The notes under the pieces are model-generated. The model made no database searches. It saw only the letters and a program-made list of their open reading frames with translations, and was not told where the DNA came from. From positions 1 to 64,000 of the forward strand of contig BRYA01000687.1 of the NCBI GenBank assembly GCA_030267965.1: a stretch of 64,000 nt of DNA. Direction: 5' to 3'. Source of the DNA: Triparma columacea. Its lineage: Eukaryota; Sar; Bolidophyceae; Parmales; Triparmaceae. Positions within the stretch are counted from its first letter, which is position 1, and each line of letters starts with the position of its first letter. Both the position numbers and the translations under genes were made by a program. Positions 19,774 to 29,051 of the stretch are shown here, piece by piece.

Positions 19774-22110
19774 ATGACCTTTACTTTCAAGGCCATTCCT
19801 GTGCTGGCTCTTCTCCTAGGGTTGGCCAACTCTTACAAAATCTCCGATGGTGGCTTGTCTATTTCAACTACGACCCAGAATAAGAACATCCTTGAATCTA
19901 TCACTTCGGAAAGAAGGATGCTTTTTTCTACTACCGGTTGGGCAGGTGACCTTTGGGGGTTCGATTTAGTTGATTCAGGTGATGGGGTGAAGTCGCTCTC
20001 CCCTCATTCTTGTGTTTCCCAATCTGTTGAGAATGTGGATGCAACTTCCTTGGATCTCGTCTGGCACTCCTGTGGAGAGCATGAGATCGACGTCATTTTG
20101 CACGCCATGGCGGGTAAACTTGGCGGTAGGCCGAGTGGTTCGTTGAGTTTCTCATTGAGAAACGCCCCTGGGGTTATCGGTATCTACCAACTGAGAATTA
20201 ACCTTCCCCTGAACGCCAACGAGACAATTTCCGAATCTGATACGCTGTTCGTTCCTGACTCGTTCGGCGTGCAAGCGGCAAATCCAATGCGCTCGATGCC
20301 AACATGGAGTGGTACGTATCCCTCGGCTGGCTGCTCTATGCAGTTCTTCGCTTACGATAATGAGGAGGGAAGCTTTTATTTGGCAGCACACGACAAGGAT
20401 GCTGTGTGGAAGCAATTATTTTGGGATAATGGGGTCTTCTCGTTTCTACTGACTCCGGAGGATGCTACCCTGCCGCTTTCCGGTGGAGTTTGGGATCAAG
20501 CCTTTCCGATCGTGTTTGCCGACCTGCAGACGGAGGTCACAGAAACTAATCCCCTCTGGTATGCCGCGTCTGCCGCATACAGGGATTTTATTTTCGACGA
20601 CAAAAACCCAGCGCCCTGGATGTCCAAGGGTTCCATTGCAAGCCGTTTGCCAGATTACTTGAAAGAGAGCGACGTGTGGATAAACACAGGATGGCAATGT
20701 GTTGATATTTTTGAGCCTCAACAGGGCGATCCCTCGACGGTCTACAACCGTGTCAGCCAGGTAGTAGAGAATTGGAGAAGCAAAGGCCTCGACATTCCAA
20801 TTGGACTTCACTATTACGAGTGGCAGCAGGGCCCCGACGAGGGCGAGGAGAACCGGTATAAGTTCGATACCCACTACCCCGATTACTTCCCAGGTCGAGT
20901 GTCCGAAAGCGGAGAAGGGCTAAAGAGCGCTTCGAATAAGCTTCTCGACGAAATCGACGTTTATGTCTATCCTTACATCAACGGAAGGATCTTCGACCTG
21001 AACTCGACCTCATTCTTGGAGGATGAAGGCGAGCAGTATTGCGTAAAGGTTCCCCAATCGGACCAAGTGAAGCTCTTCGATCCCCACAACCTATACGACC
21101 TTGTGACGACGACAGAAAGTTACGGGAGCGGTCCTACCTTCTGCGTGGCTAACCCTTACGAGGAATATTGGCAACAGAAGATCTCGGATACGGTTGAAAA
21201 GCTGGTTAAGAGTGAGGGAAGCAGTGGAGTTTACATTGATCAAGTTGCTAGTGCGGCAATGCAGCTTTGCTTCGACCCCGCGATGGGGCACACACTTGGG
21301 AACGGAGGTTGGTGGGCGGAGGGTTATAGAGCCATGATGAAAAAGATCAGGGCCAAGACGTCGGCGCCGATTGTAACAGAGTCGAATTCGGAGGTTTACA
21401 TGGACATGGTCGAAGGTTATTTGATTTTGACTGTGTTCTTCAAGAGTTTTGCCAAGGAAGCTTCAACGCCGTGGAGCGTTCCAGCATTTGCCTCCGTTTA
21501 CGGGGGTTACTACAATGCTTTCGGCGCTGAATTTTACGCTTCGGAATTCAAAGACCTTACCTACTTGAAGGCTAAACTGGCCAAGCAGCTGATTTACGGA
21601 AGTCAGCTGGGCTGGTTTTCGCTCGGAGGCATCGAAGATGCGTCGTGCGGGGAAATGGGCCTCTTCGAATTGTTCATGAACGAAGAGTACGACGAGGTGA
21701 ACGATTGGATCGTCAGCTTGGCCACTGCAAGAGGCGAGTGGCGCGAATATTTCTTGGAGGGAAGGGCAGTTCAAGATGTTGCCTTAGATCCCCCGGTCCA
21801 AGTCATGATGCAGACGGAGGAGAGCAAGAGCCCGGCCACCTCTACCATGTACTACAACGACATTATGATGGGAGCTTCGAAAAAGGGAGACAGTGTCGCT
21901 GTCTTCTTGGTCAATGTAGTCGATGGGGAGGTTGTCAAGAACGTAGGGGTTGATTTTGTCGGCTATGGGTTCGAGGAGGGCGCCAATGTGGAGGTCGGAG
22001 GGTTGGAGGGGGGAGGGGTGAAGATGACGGTTGAGGGGAGGGTGCAGTTTGTCAGTGGGGTGGTGCTAAAGGAGGGCACAACGGTGTTGGAAATCATGAG
22101 GGTGGTCTGA
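19774..22110 (+). CDS. Secreted glycoside-hydrolase-like protein (DUF6259 type)
   Basis: A single exon, 778 residues with signal peptide (MTFTFKAIPVLALLLGLANS). A beta-rich N-terminal half precedes a TIM-barrel-like domain (about 270-620). The barrel has WINTGWQ, IGLHYYEWQ, YVYPYINGRIFD, GVYIDQVASA (candidate catalytic Asp) and IVTESNSEVYMD (candidate acid/base Glu), then a C-terminal beta domain. This order matches the DUF6259 group of putative glycosidases in the GH27/36-like superfamily. It is secreted or wall-associated. Its last codons lie inside a 75-bp tandem duplication. It is divergent from the CaaX gene across 121 bp. Confidence 0.7.
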   Translation: MTFTFKAIPVLALLLGLANSYKISDGGLSISTTTQNKNILESITSERRMLFSTTGWAGDLWGFDLVDSGDGVKSLSPHSCVSQSVENVDATSLDLVWHSCGEHEIDVILHAMAGKLGGRPSGSLSFSLRNAPGVIGIYQLRINLPLNANETISESDTLFVPDSFGVQAANPMRSMPTWSGTYPSAGCSMQFFAYDNEEGSFYLAAHDKDAVWKQLFWDNGVFSFLLTPEDATLPLSGGVWDQAFPIVFADLQTEVTETNPLWYAASAAYRDFIFDDKNPAPWMSKGSIASRLPDYLKESDVWINTGWQCVDIFEPQQGDPSTVYNRVSQVVENWRSKGLDIPIGLHYYEWQQGPDEGEENRYKFDTHYPDYFPGRVSESGEGLKSASNKLLDEIDVYVYPYINGRIFDLNSTSFLEDEGEQYCVKVPQSDQVKLFDPHNLYDLVTTTESYGSGPTFCVANPYEEYWQQKISDTVEKLVKSEGSSGVYIDQVASAAMQLCFDPAMGHTLGNGGWWAEGYRAMMKKIRAKTSAPIVTESNSEVYMDMVEGYLILTVFFKSFAKEASTPWSVPAFASVYGGYYNAFGAEFYASEFKDLTYLKAKLAKQLIYGSQLGWFSLGGIEDASCGEMGLFELFMNEEYDEVNDWIVSLATARGEWREYFLEGRAVQDVALDPPVQVMMQTEESKSPATSTMYYNDIMMGASKKGDSVAVFLVNVVDGEVVKNVGVDFVGYGFEEGANVEVGGLEGGGVKMTVEGRVQFVSGVVLKEGTTVLEIMRVV

Positions 22111-22211
22111 TTTATTAATCTAACCCTTTCATTATTGGTGCTAAAGGAGGGCACAACGGTGTTGGAAATCATGAGGGTGGTCTGATTTATTAATCTAACC
22201 TTTTCATTATT
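22062..22211. repeat. 75-bp tandem duplication across a stop codon
   Basis: 22062-22136 and 22137-22211 are tandem copies with one visible mismatch (CCCTTTC against CCTTTTC). The unit contains the last 16 sense codons, the TGA stop and the first part of the 3' UTR of the secreted glycosidase-like gene. The second copy is therefore an untranslated duplicate of the C-terminal coding end. Confidence 0.9.
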
Positions 22212-22215
22212 GGGT

Positions 22216-23415
22216 TTAAACAGTCATGGAAGAGAGAGTGGAATGAAATTTATCGAGGTTCTCGGGCCTAGTCTTGAGCATGATCTGCCCCACTCCTTCC
22301 TCATCCATGGCTATGAATTTGACGGAAGATTGCTTCCCGCCAATCTTTTCGAATTCCATCCCCTTGCCGACTGCCACGTTGAGTCCCACCTTGCCGATAG
22401 AATTTCTCATGACGATCCTGCAAGAACCTTGGGTCTTATGCCTGTAACACTTAAGAATTCCGACACCACGGTCTTTCCATCCGTCTCCCTTCTTGAATCG
22501 ATAGTACTTACAACGCACCTCAAGGAGAAGGTCTTCCTCGGTGTTCTCCTCCTTCCCAAGCTCTGTGGGGTCCTCCTTCGGCATGGAATCGCCCGCATCT
22601 CCAGAAGCTGCAGCCTTGGGGGCGGCGGGGGCAGGAGCTGGGGCGGATGGGAAGTTGAAGGCTGGCGCTGCGGCAGCAGGAGCAGGCACAGAGGTAGAGG
22701 TCGAGCCAAAATTGAAGGAGGGAGCAGGCGCAGAGGAGGAAGGTTTGGCCCCGAACCCGGCAAACGGGGGGGCTGGGGCTGGGGCTGGGGCTGGAGCGTG
22801 GGCGGGGGCAGGGGCGGGGGCAGGGGCTGGGGCAGCGACCGCCTTCGTCTTCTCCTCTTCGGCAACAATCTTCGTTGCATGATTTATATAGTCACTAATT
22901 CCCGCAGAGTAATCGCTGGCAGGATTCTGGACGGCCTGGCGTTTCAACCACTTGATAAAGGAAGCATTCAACCTCTCAATCTTCGAAGCGGGGGCAGAAG
23001 GGGTCGAAGGGGCAGAGGGGGCAGGGGCAGGGGCAGAGGCCTTGGCACCCCAGACAGGAAGTGACGAAGAAGAGGACGATGAAGACGGACCTCCCAGCAC
23101 AACAGAAGCGAAAGGATTGGAAGAGGCCGGCGCACTGGCAGAAGGTGCACCAGAAGGGGCCAAATTAACACCGCCAAAAACACCCCCGCTCTTCGATGGT
23201 GCAGATTTGCCCAAAGAATTGCCAAGAGAGGATGCCCCGGCGCTTGCGTTCCCCGAAATCTGGTAACGCTTGCGACCACTGACAACAATCTTCTTCCTTT
23301 TCTTGATAACGTCCTCGGAAGCCTTCTTAAACTCCCCAGCTTCGTCCCCAATATTGTCATCATCGTAGTCAAGACGGTTCACTTGACTATTTGTGTTTTG
23401 ACGTTTGTTAGGCAT
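22216..23415 (-). CDS. Nup50-like nucleoporin with Ran-binding domain
   Basis: A single exon, 399 residues. The N-terminus MPNKRQNTNSQVNRLDYD, followed by a KKASEDVIKKRKKIVVSGRKR basic element, matches Nup50/Npap60 starts that bind importin alpha. The middle is a long Ala/Pro-rich repeat with scattered FG-type pairs (FNFGS, FGAKP). Residues about 275-395 form a RanBP1-type domain (EVRCKYYRFKKGDGWKDRGVGILKCYRH; RIVMRNSIGKVGLNV). It works at the nuclear-pore basket in importin recycling and binds RanGTP. The pure GC-rich Ala-Pro tract produces spurious frames on the opposite strand. Confidence 0.85.
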   Translation of the reverse strand: MPNKRQNTNSQVNRLDYDDDNIGDEAGEFKKASEDVIKKRKKIVVSGRKRYQISGNASAGASSLGNSLGKSAPSKSGGVFGGVNLAPSGAPSASAPASSNPFASVVLGGPSSSSSSSSLPVWGAKASAPAPAPSAPSTPSAPASKIERLNASFIKWLKRQAVQNPASDYSAGISDYINHATKIVAEEEKTKAVAAPAPAPAPAPAHAPAPAPAPAPPFAGFGAKPSSSAPAPSFNFGSTSTSVPAPAAAAPAFNFPSAPAPAPAAPKAAASGDAGDSMPKEDPTELGKEENTEEDLLLEVRCKYYRFKKGDGWKDRGVGILKCYRHKTQGSCRIVMRNSIGKVGLNVAVGKGMEFEKIGGKQSSVKFIAMDEEGVGQIMLKTRPENLDKFHSTLSSMTV

Positions 23416-23530
23416 TTGGAGGGTAGTGGGATTGGGATGTTCTGGGAATATTACGTTGCGTTAAGGACGCGGTTGGAGAGAGAAAAAAAAATGAGGATCT
23501 GCTGAGGAGAAGGAGCAAAATTGAGAGAGA

Positions 23531-24371
23531 ATGGCACGTCAAAAGAAGACCATGGGGAAAAATGTAGAGCAGAAGAAGGGGAAGAAGAAGATTGAGACGA
23601 AGAAGAAGAGGCCGGATGCCTTGGTTCAGACCAAACTGGTCACTTCATCAAATTCGGTGAGACTCGTGGGGACTTTAGGAGACTTTAGGAGAGTTTTGGC
23701 GAAGATATATGATGTTTTGGTGCTTGTGTGGTTATATAAAGGTAGTTCAGAGGAGTGAAAGGGGCAGATGTCTCCTGAACGATAGAGAGAAGGGAATAAA
23801 TGCTGTTTGATTTTAAGTGTCGGTGGCAGTCTTTCCGAAAGGTTCATTTTTGGTGTTTTTGTAGTCGGTTTTGGTCGATATGTTTCCTTTCCAGGGTCAA
23901 TCATACTATCAATCTAACATTGATCCCGGACATCATTCCAAGGGATACACCACTAGGACCATCAGTCTCGTCGGAGGGAGGAAGCCCACGAGGAGGCCAC
24001 CTCCGCCAGATGACGCGTCCATTTCGGATGAATCCTACGGTTCCCTGGTCGAGAGTGATGAGGTGGGTGGGGATGGGGGGGGCAACGAGCGAAGCGAGCG
24101 CGGGGGGGCTCCTGTTCAGCCCACTTACAACACCCACTCTACACCCACCCTTCCTCCCTCCCCCCCAACCCAGTCAACCCACGGAAACGACAAGTATCTT
24201 TCCCGTCCCGATACCCCCCCCAAGAAGCGATTCTCTTTCGGCAAGGTAGCCTACCTTGAGGAAAGTGGCTTCAAAAATATTGGGAACGATCAGGCTTCCT
24301 CTGCGAGGATCCAGAGGAAGAGGGAGCAAGGGAAGGGGGACTGGAGGGCGCAAGGTGCAATCGACTACTAG
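23531..24371 (+). CDS. Small basic orphan protein
   Basis: Proposed exons 23531-23656, 23895-24062, 24174-24371 (introns 238 and 111 nt); 163 residues. It starts MARQKKTMGKNVEQKKGKKK. The second exon has GHHSKGYTTRTISLVGGRK and RPPPPDD; the third a conserved-looking RFSFGKVAYLEESGFK. Exon 1 could also read on to a stop at 23758. Intron 2 is an exact multiple of three without stops, so it could instead be coding. I treat it as an intron because it has a GTGGGT donor, a C-rich tract ending CCCAG, and the GAGCGAAGCGAG motif shared by other introns here. No known family. AATAAA at 24417-24422 may be the poly(A) signal. Confidence 0.55.
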
Positions 24372-24521
24372 TTGGTGGTCGAAGTTTGGGGTAGAGGGGA
24401 GATAGAGGCACTGTGAAATAAAGTTGATTAGAGTAGAGTGAGTAGAGTAGAATAGAGAGGGCAAGATTGAATCGATGTATGAAGTACGAACACCTTTATC
24501 GAAAAACAAAATATCACATTT

Positions 24522-25520
24522 TTAAACGCTGAGCAGGCCCTGATTCTCAGTGGCACCCTGCGTTGGTTGATCCCTAACGAACTCCTGGTTGTTGAGAGCC
24601 CACTCTGTCCCCCCCCTCACTGCCCCCTGCACAGCCTCGGGGTTGCTCCTCGCCCAATTAACCCCCCTCTCCCTCAAGATGTCACCCCCGTCGACCATCC
24701 CGTACTTCCTGTGAATCTCTTCGTACTCTGGGTGCCTGAAGATTACGTAGAAGGAGAAGGCGGCGTTCACGAGCATGCCAAACCCGGCAATTTTCCCAAG
24801 GATGCCCTGACTGAAGCAGAGGAGGGCGACGAAAACGAAGAATGCAGCGCGGGCGCGGGCGTTGTACATGAATCCAAAATTCGCGGAGATGCTCATAGAT
24901 ATTCCTTTCAAGTGCGTCTCAAAACAACAGATCAGCGTAGAGAATGACATGATGTAGCAGGCCAGTACAGCCGAGGGGAAATCGTCTCCCAACAGGGACA
25001 TGAAGGCCGAGAAGGACATGAAGACAGCGAGGCCCATGTTGTACAAACGCATCATGAGGATAGTACGGGGGAGGTCATCGGTGGGACTGTCTGTGGTTTG
25101 GAAGGCGGGACCTGGACCGGGGGGGAGGGGAGCGGAGGATATCGGTCCAGGTGTTAAAGGGCTAGACATGCTGCCCGTCATACTGCTGCCCGCCATGCTG
25201 CCCGACATGCTGCCAGCCATGTTGCCTTGCAGTATGGCCTGCTGAGTTGGAGGTGCAGGAGGCTGCTGGTGCTGAGTTACAAGCATTGAAGGAGCCGAAT
25301 TTGAAGGTGGCATATCGAGGAGTGATTCCCCTTTCTGCACCGGTGCTGGTGCTTCACTACCACCAACAAAACTATCACTCTGTTGATGGCCTCTCCATGA
25401 CGGAGCTGGTATACTGATGCTGGTGTCAATAAGCGTCTCTTCGGCTGGTTGGGGTGTTGTTGTTGGTAGAGCTGGAGGCACGTAGACAGTCGGTCTCGAG
25501 ACGTCCTCAAACGGGTTCAT
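24522..25520 (-). CDS. TVP15/COPI-associated-like four-span membrane protein
   Basis: A single exon, 332 residues. It begins MNPFEDV; NPF at the extreme N-terminus suits EH-domain binding in vesicle traffic, as in SCAMPs. A Pro/Gln/Ser/Met-rich linker includes a GSMAGSSMTGSMS microrepeat. Four hydrophobic spans lie at about 155-180, 185-207, 225-243 and 247-265, ending FYVIFRHPEYEE, as in Golgi TVP15/COPI-associated proteins. The C-terminal tail is amphipathic. Golgi or endosomal location is inferred. A divergent SCAMP is the alternative. Confidence 0.65.
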   Translation of the reverse strand: MNPFEDVSRPTVYVPPALPTTTPQPAEETLIDTSISIPAPSWRGHQQSDSFVGGSEAPAPVQKGESLLDMPPSNSAPSMLVTQHQQPPAPPTQQAILQGNMAGSMSGSMAGSSMTGSMSSPLTPGPISSAPLPPGPGPAFQTTDSPTDDLPRTILMMRLYNMGLAVFMSFSAFMSLLGDDFPSAVLACYIMSFSTLICCFETHLKGISMSISANFGFMYNARARAAFFVFVALLCFSQGILGKIAGFGMLVNAAFSFYVIFRHPEYEEIHRKYGMVDGGDILRERGVNWARSNPEAVQGAVRGGTEWALNNQEFVRDQPTQGATENQGLLSV

Positions 25521-25824
25521 TTTTTTTTCCCTCAGAAGCTTTTAGTATTTGGGTATATTTGTCCCCCCATATCTACCCCTACACCTCTCCTCTCCGTCAA
25601 ATCAACGTCAACAAAGGTACGCTATGACCTGTTTGTCATCCAGCTTACGTAATTTAATGAGTATTTAGTGTTTTTGTTGATATACTGGCACCCAAGATCC
25701 ACGGTCGGACGAAAGTCTCCCGAAAGTCTCTAATTTTATTGAAAAAATCGCTCACACACTTGCTATCGCACCCTTTGTCCCTCCTTGGCGTCTAAAAACA
25801 ACACAGCACAGCATCTTTGCCATC
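25521..25824. promoter_or_regulatory. Divergent gap between TVP15-like and ORMDL genes
   Basis: This 304-bp head-to-head gap contains two imperfect GAAAGTCTC copies near 25711-25731. No gene is seen. Confidence 0.35.
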
Positions 25825-26642
25825 ATGAGAAAACCAGAAGGCGTAAAGAGGAGCTATTCAGCCCAGTTCACCACCGATTGGAATGAAGTGCAGAAACTGG
25901 CGTCCAACTCAAACGTGACGTGGACCCACAACCCTCTCTCTACTGCCGTGTACCTTTTCGTCCTCCTAATATTCCACATTTTCTTCTCCGTTAATTTTGA
26001 TGCCTACTTGCACAACAACCCCTCACCCTCCCTGTCCTCAGGGGAGTTCATAACCCTGGCGCTCGGTCAGAACACTGCCAGCGACGGGAACCGCATATGG
26101 TGGGGGGACGCTTGGAACCTGACAGCTGTCGGCCACGGGATCGTCAGCTGGATGCTCATGCACTGGATCAAGGGGAGCGCCAATTTCTACGACCAAAATG
26201 AACTCTGCGGCTTGACTTGGTTCGAGCAGGTGAGGATAAAAGACTTCTATGGGGTCAGAGGCGAGGCATTGAGGAGGATGTCACCGGCATCGCTCTCTCC
26301 TTATGCTCACACTATTCATCTAACTCCTTCGCTCCTCGCCCCTCTGCAACCCAGCTCTCGGCATCCCCCACATACTCGTCGTCCTACTACTCCCCCCGCT
26401 TCTTGATCTCCGTCCCCACCATCCTAACATACATCGCTTGCCACATGGCCAGCTATGACATCCACACGGTTACCCTAAACATGGTGATCCTCTTCATCCT
26501 GGTCCTGTCCAAACAGGACTTCATGTACGGGGTCAGGGTCTTCGGGATCAATAGGACAGTGGGAGTGGACGACGGAAGCAAGCAAATTAGCAGGGAGGGG
26601 AGCGAAATCGGATTGAATTTGATGAAGGCCAAGAGGAATTAG
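25825..26642 (+). CDS. ORMDL family regulator of sphingolipid synthesis
   Basis: Exons 25825-26229 and 26355-26642 (125-nt intron, phase 0); 230 residues. The ORMDL pattern is clear: NVTWTHNPLSTAVYLFVLLIF, LTAVGHGIVSWMLMHWIKG, RFLISVPTILTYIACHMASYD, and DFMYGVRVFGINRT. ORMDL proteins are ER membrane subunits that restrain serine palmitoyltransferase when ceramide is abundant. It is longer than the roughly 155-residue human form, with an extended loop (residues 63-95) and N-terminal basic segment. The intron contains spurious frames on the plus strand. Confidence 0.9.
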
Positions 26643-26747
26643 TCATTCCGTGTGAAGGTTGAGAGTTATGAATTTTTCTCAAATATCTGATTTAATTTGT
26701 ACCCACACTAGTGCTACCGACAACGTCTTGAATAATCCTCTGTGTTC

Positions 26748-28445
26748 CTACTTCATTGAAAGGTCCAAGGATGCTAGACGGTTCCAGGATGACACGCCGA
26801 CGCCCGAAAGCGAATAAATTGATATAACTGGACGTTGCACCAGGGGGGCGGAGGTATCGAGAAGATCAGCGAGTTTCTTTCTCTCCGCCGGGTCATTGTA
26901 TTTCCAACCTCCGCTGCCCTCCTTGTTCTCCCAGTAAGAGAGAGCTATGTGAGGCTGAAATTCTGTAACGTCGCGACTCCCTTTGACGACGTCGTTCGCA
27001 ACTTTGTTCAAGAATTCTAAAGTTGGGGTCTTGGACAGAAGGAGGTACAGTATAAGCGCATCAAACCCCTCTGGAGAGGCCTCTGTCTTCTTGTAGTTGA
27101 GCATATTGACCACTTCCCCACCGTTCCCTTGTTTGTTCTTTTCGCTGGAGATCCTTACATCCACTGCATCCGTGGTGCCCATGAAGTAAGCTGTTCTAAC
27201 TTTATCCAGCAAGCCGAGAAAGTCTGAATCAGGGGGGGCGTCGAAGTCTAATGATAGGGTAACGTGAGGTACGAAGACTTCCCAGTACCTTGGAGTCAAA
27301 TTGTTAACCATGTTGTTCAGGGCGGAGGGGGGCTCGTGGGGAGGGGGCGGGAGGATCTCGAGCCACAGCGCGTAACTCGGTTTAGTTCGGGTTCCGAAAA
27401 CGTGTGTCATTGCGGTGGAGAACGGCAGGGAAGGAAAGATGGAAGGGTGGGGAGGAGGAGGGGGTGGAGGAGGAGGGGAAAAGGAGGTTGAGGAGGTGGA
27501 GGAAAGCTTGCTGTAAAAGGATGCGAAGGAGAGATGGTCTATGCTAAGTCTAGATATTCGATCCATCAGAATGGAAGGTTTGAGGAACATGTGCACGACG
27601 GCGTAGCGCTCCTTCCCCCGGTACGTGGGCGAGTAGGAGGGGTGGAAATTTTGGATAGGAGTTATGAGGAAGCGGGAGGAGGCGAGATCGAGAAATCGTG
27701 CTGTCCCTCCTCGTTCGAGGCAGTATCCTATCACCACATCTGTGTGTGGAGGGGGTAAATGGAGAGAGCTGGAGAAGCCCTTTCTAAATTTGGCCTCGTA
27801 TGACCTCACCAGGAGCTCCTCTATGGCATCGAGTATCACTGGGGACTCTGAGGGATCGAGGGTGCAGTCGGACATCAAAATTGTGTCGGAGGATGAAGAA
27901 CAGTCAATCACATCCGAGGAAGAGAACCAGTCGAGCTTCCGAACCTCCACCGAAGCACCATTCTTCTCAACTTGGCTCTCCAAATGTGTTATTATCGAGG
28001 GAAGGTACTCAGTCGCAACAATCCTCAAAGGAGCATTCGATGGTAGTTTGGAGAGAGCAATGGGAAGCAAACCACAGCCACTCCCGATCTCGACGACGGT
28101 GCGATTGGAAAGGTTGAGCAGATTATCAGGGGGGGGGGAGAGGGGGGAGGAAAGGAGAGTCGAATGGTATAGGAACTGATGAGACATCAAAACTGAACAA
28201 TCCCATACACGAGTACCGATAGTAGCCATATTCTCGTCGATAGTGATGGGAAGAGGAGGCCCCTGAGGTGTGAGAAGGGTAGTCTTGTATGTTCCAGAGT
28301 ATCTACTGGCATCCCTCGTCATTTCCCGAATCCAATCTTCATTAGGAGGAGGTGGAGGAGGGCGTGAAACCGATCTAGCCGCCAAGAGGGCTTCTAAAGT
28401 GCTGGACATAATTATTTTTTGTCTATGACCTTCGGCTTCTTCCAC
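26748..28445 (-). CDS. METTL21-like methyltransferase fused to a 2H phosphoesterase-like domain
   Basis: A single exon, 565 residues (553 from the second ATG at 28409). Residues about 70-290 are a class-I methyltransferase with GTRVWDCSVLMSHQF, motif I VVEIGSGCGLLPIAL, acidic VATEY and post-I ILMSDCTLDP, as in the METTL21/FAM86 protein-lysine methyltransferases. After a Pro-rich linker, residues about 325-560 carry two HxTx-like motifs, FVPHVTLSL and FQPHIALSY, in the spacing of the 2H/cyclic-phosphodiesterase fold. The second has Ala in the Thr/Ser position. Substrates are unknown; no related fusion is known to me. Confidence 0.7.
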   Translation of the reverse strand: MEEAEGHRQKIIMSSTLEALLAARSVSRPPPPPPNEDWIREMTRDASRYSGTYKTTLLTPQGPPLPITIDENMATIGTRVWDCSVLMSHQFLYHSTLLSSPLSPPPDNLLNLSNRTVVEIGSGCGLLPIALSKLPSNAPLRIVATEYLPSIITHLESQVEKNGASVEVRKLDWFSSSDVIDCSSSSDTILMSDCTLDPSESPVILDAIEELLVRSYEAKFRKGFSSSLHLPPPHTDVVIGYCLERGGTARFLDLASSRFLITPIQNFHPSYSPTYRGKERYAVVHMFLKPSILMDRISRLSIDHLSFASFYSKLSSTSSTSFSPPPPPPPPPHPSIFPSLPFSTAMTHVFGTRTKPSYALWLEILPPPPHEPPSALNNMVNNLTPRYWEVFVPHVTLSLDFDAPPDSDFLGLLDKVRTAYFMGTTDAVDVRISSEKNKQGNGGEVVNMLNYKKTEASPEGFDALILYLLLSKTPTLEFLNKVANDVVKGSRDVTEFQPHIALSYWENKEGSGGWKYNDPAERKKLADLLDTSAPLVQRPVISIYSLSGVGVSSWNRLASLDLSMK

Positions 28446-29051
28446 AATGGTTGCTATAAAAGTTGATCAAAACCTACGATGAAAAATTGATCCTGTTGGC
28501 GGGAAATGTTTAGGTATCGTTGATGTCTACACCAACAATTGATGCGGGAACGTGTTTGTCAGTGATCAAAAAAACAATTTAATTGATAAATTGCTTGAAT
28601 TATCTTAATTCTAGTACTAAAATATTGGTAATCAACCTTTATTCAATTGAATGAAACATGTAACATAAGAACAGTGCGAATATTTTGTAGCGCTATTTCC
28701 ATTTTTTTCATATAAGAGTATTAGATTATATTAAATGCTGTATCATATTTATTACTAAAAAGTATTGATAAATCAGATGTAAAAACAATTATAAATTATT
28801 TTCCTAATTATCTCAATATAATATGTAAGATTTGAAAAGGTAGAAATCTATTATTAGATATAGGTTGAATATAATAGTAGTCTCGATGAATCAAAAGACT
28901 CAATTGAAAAATTCAAAAAAATATCAGAGCTGTGTTTAATTGAAACAACGTTTGAAGGCGCCAAACGTCTACGATATTGATATCTTACCAGGAAAATTAA
29001 CGAACCACACTCGTCGAGTCAACAAACCTTGAAATTTTGAGAAAGCTAGAA
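28446..29051. other. AT-rich divergent island
   Basis: No gene. Hand counting gives about 78 G+C in 28561-28920 (about 22%), against a GC-rich surround. There is no simple tandem repeat. It separates two divergent genes, so it must hold both promoters, but the core is much more AT-rich than the other divergent gaps here. Confidence 0.7.

Noticed and set aside
22407..22880. Arg/Pro-rich minus-strand and Gly/Ala-rich plus-strand frames
   Set aside because: Products of the GC-rich Ala-Pro repeat of the Nup50-like gene read in other frames.
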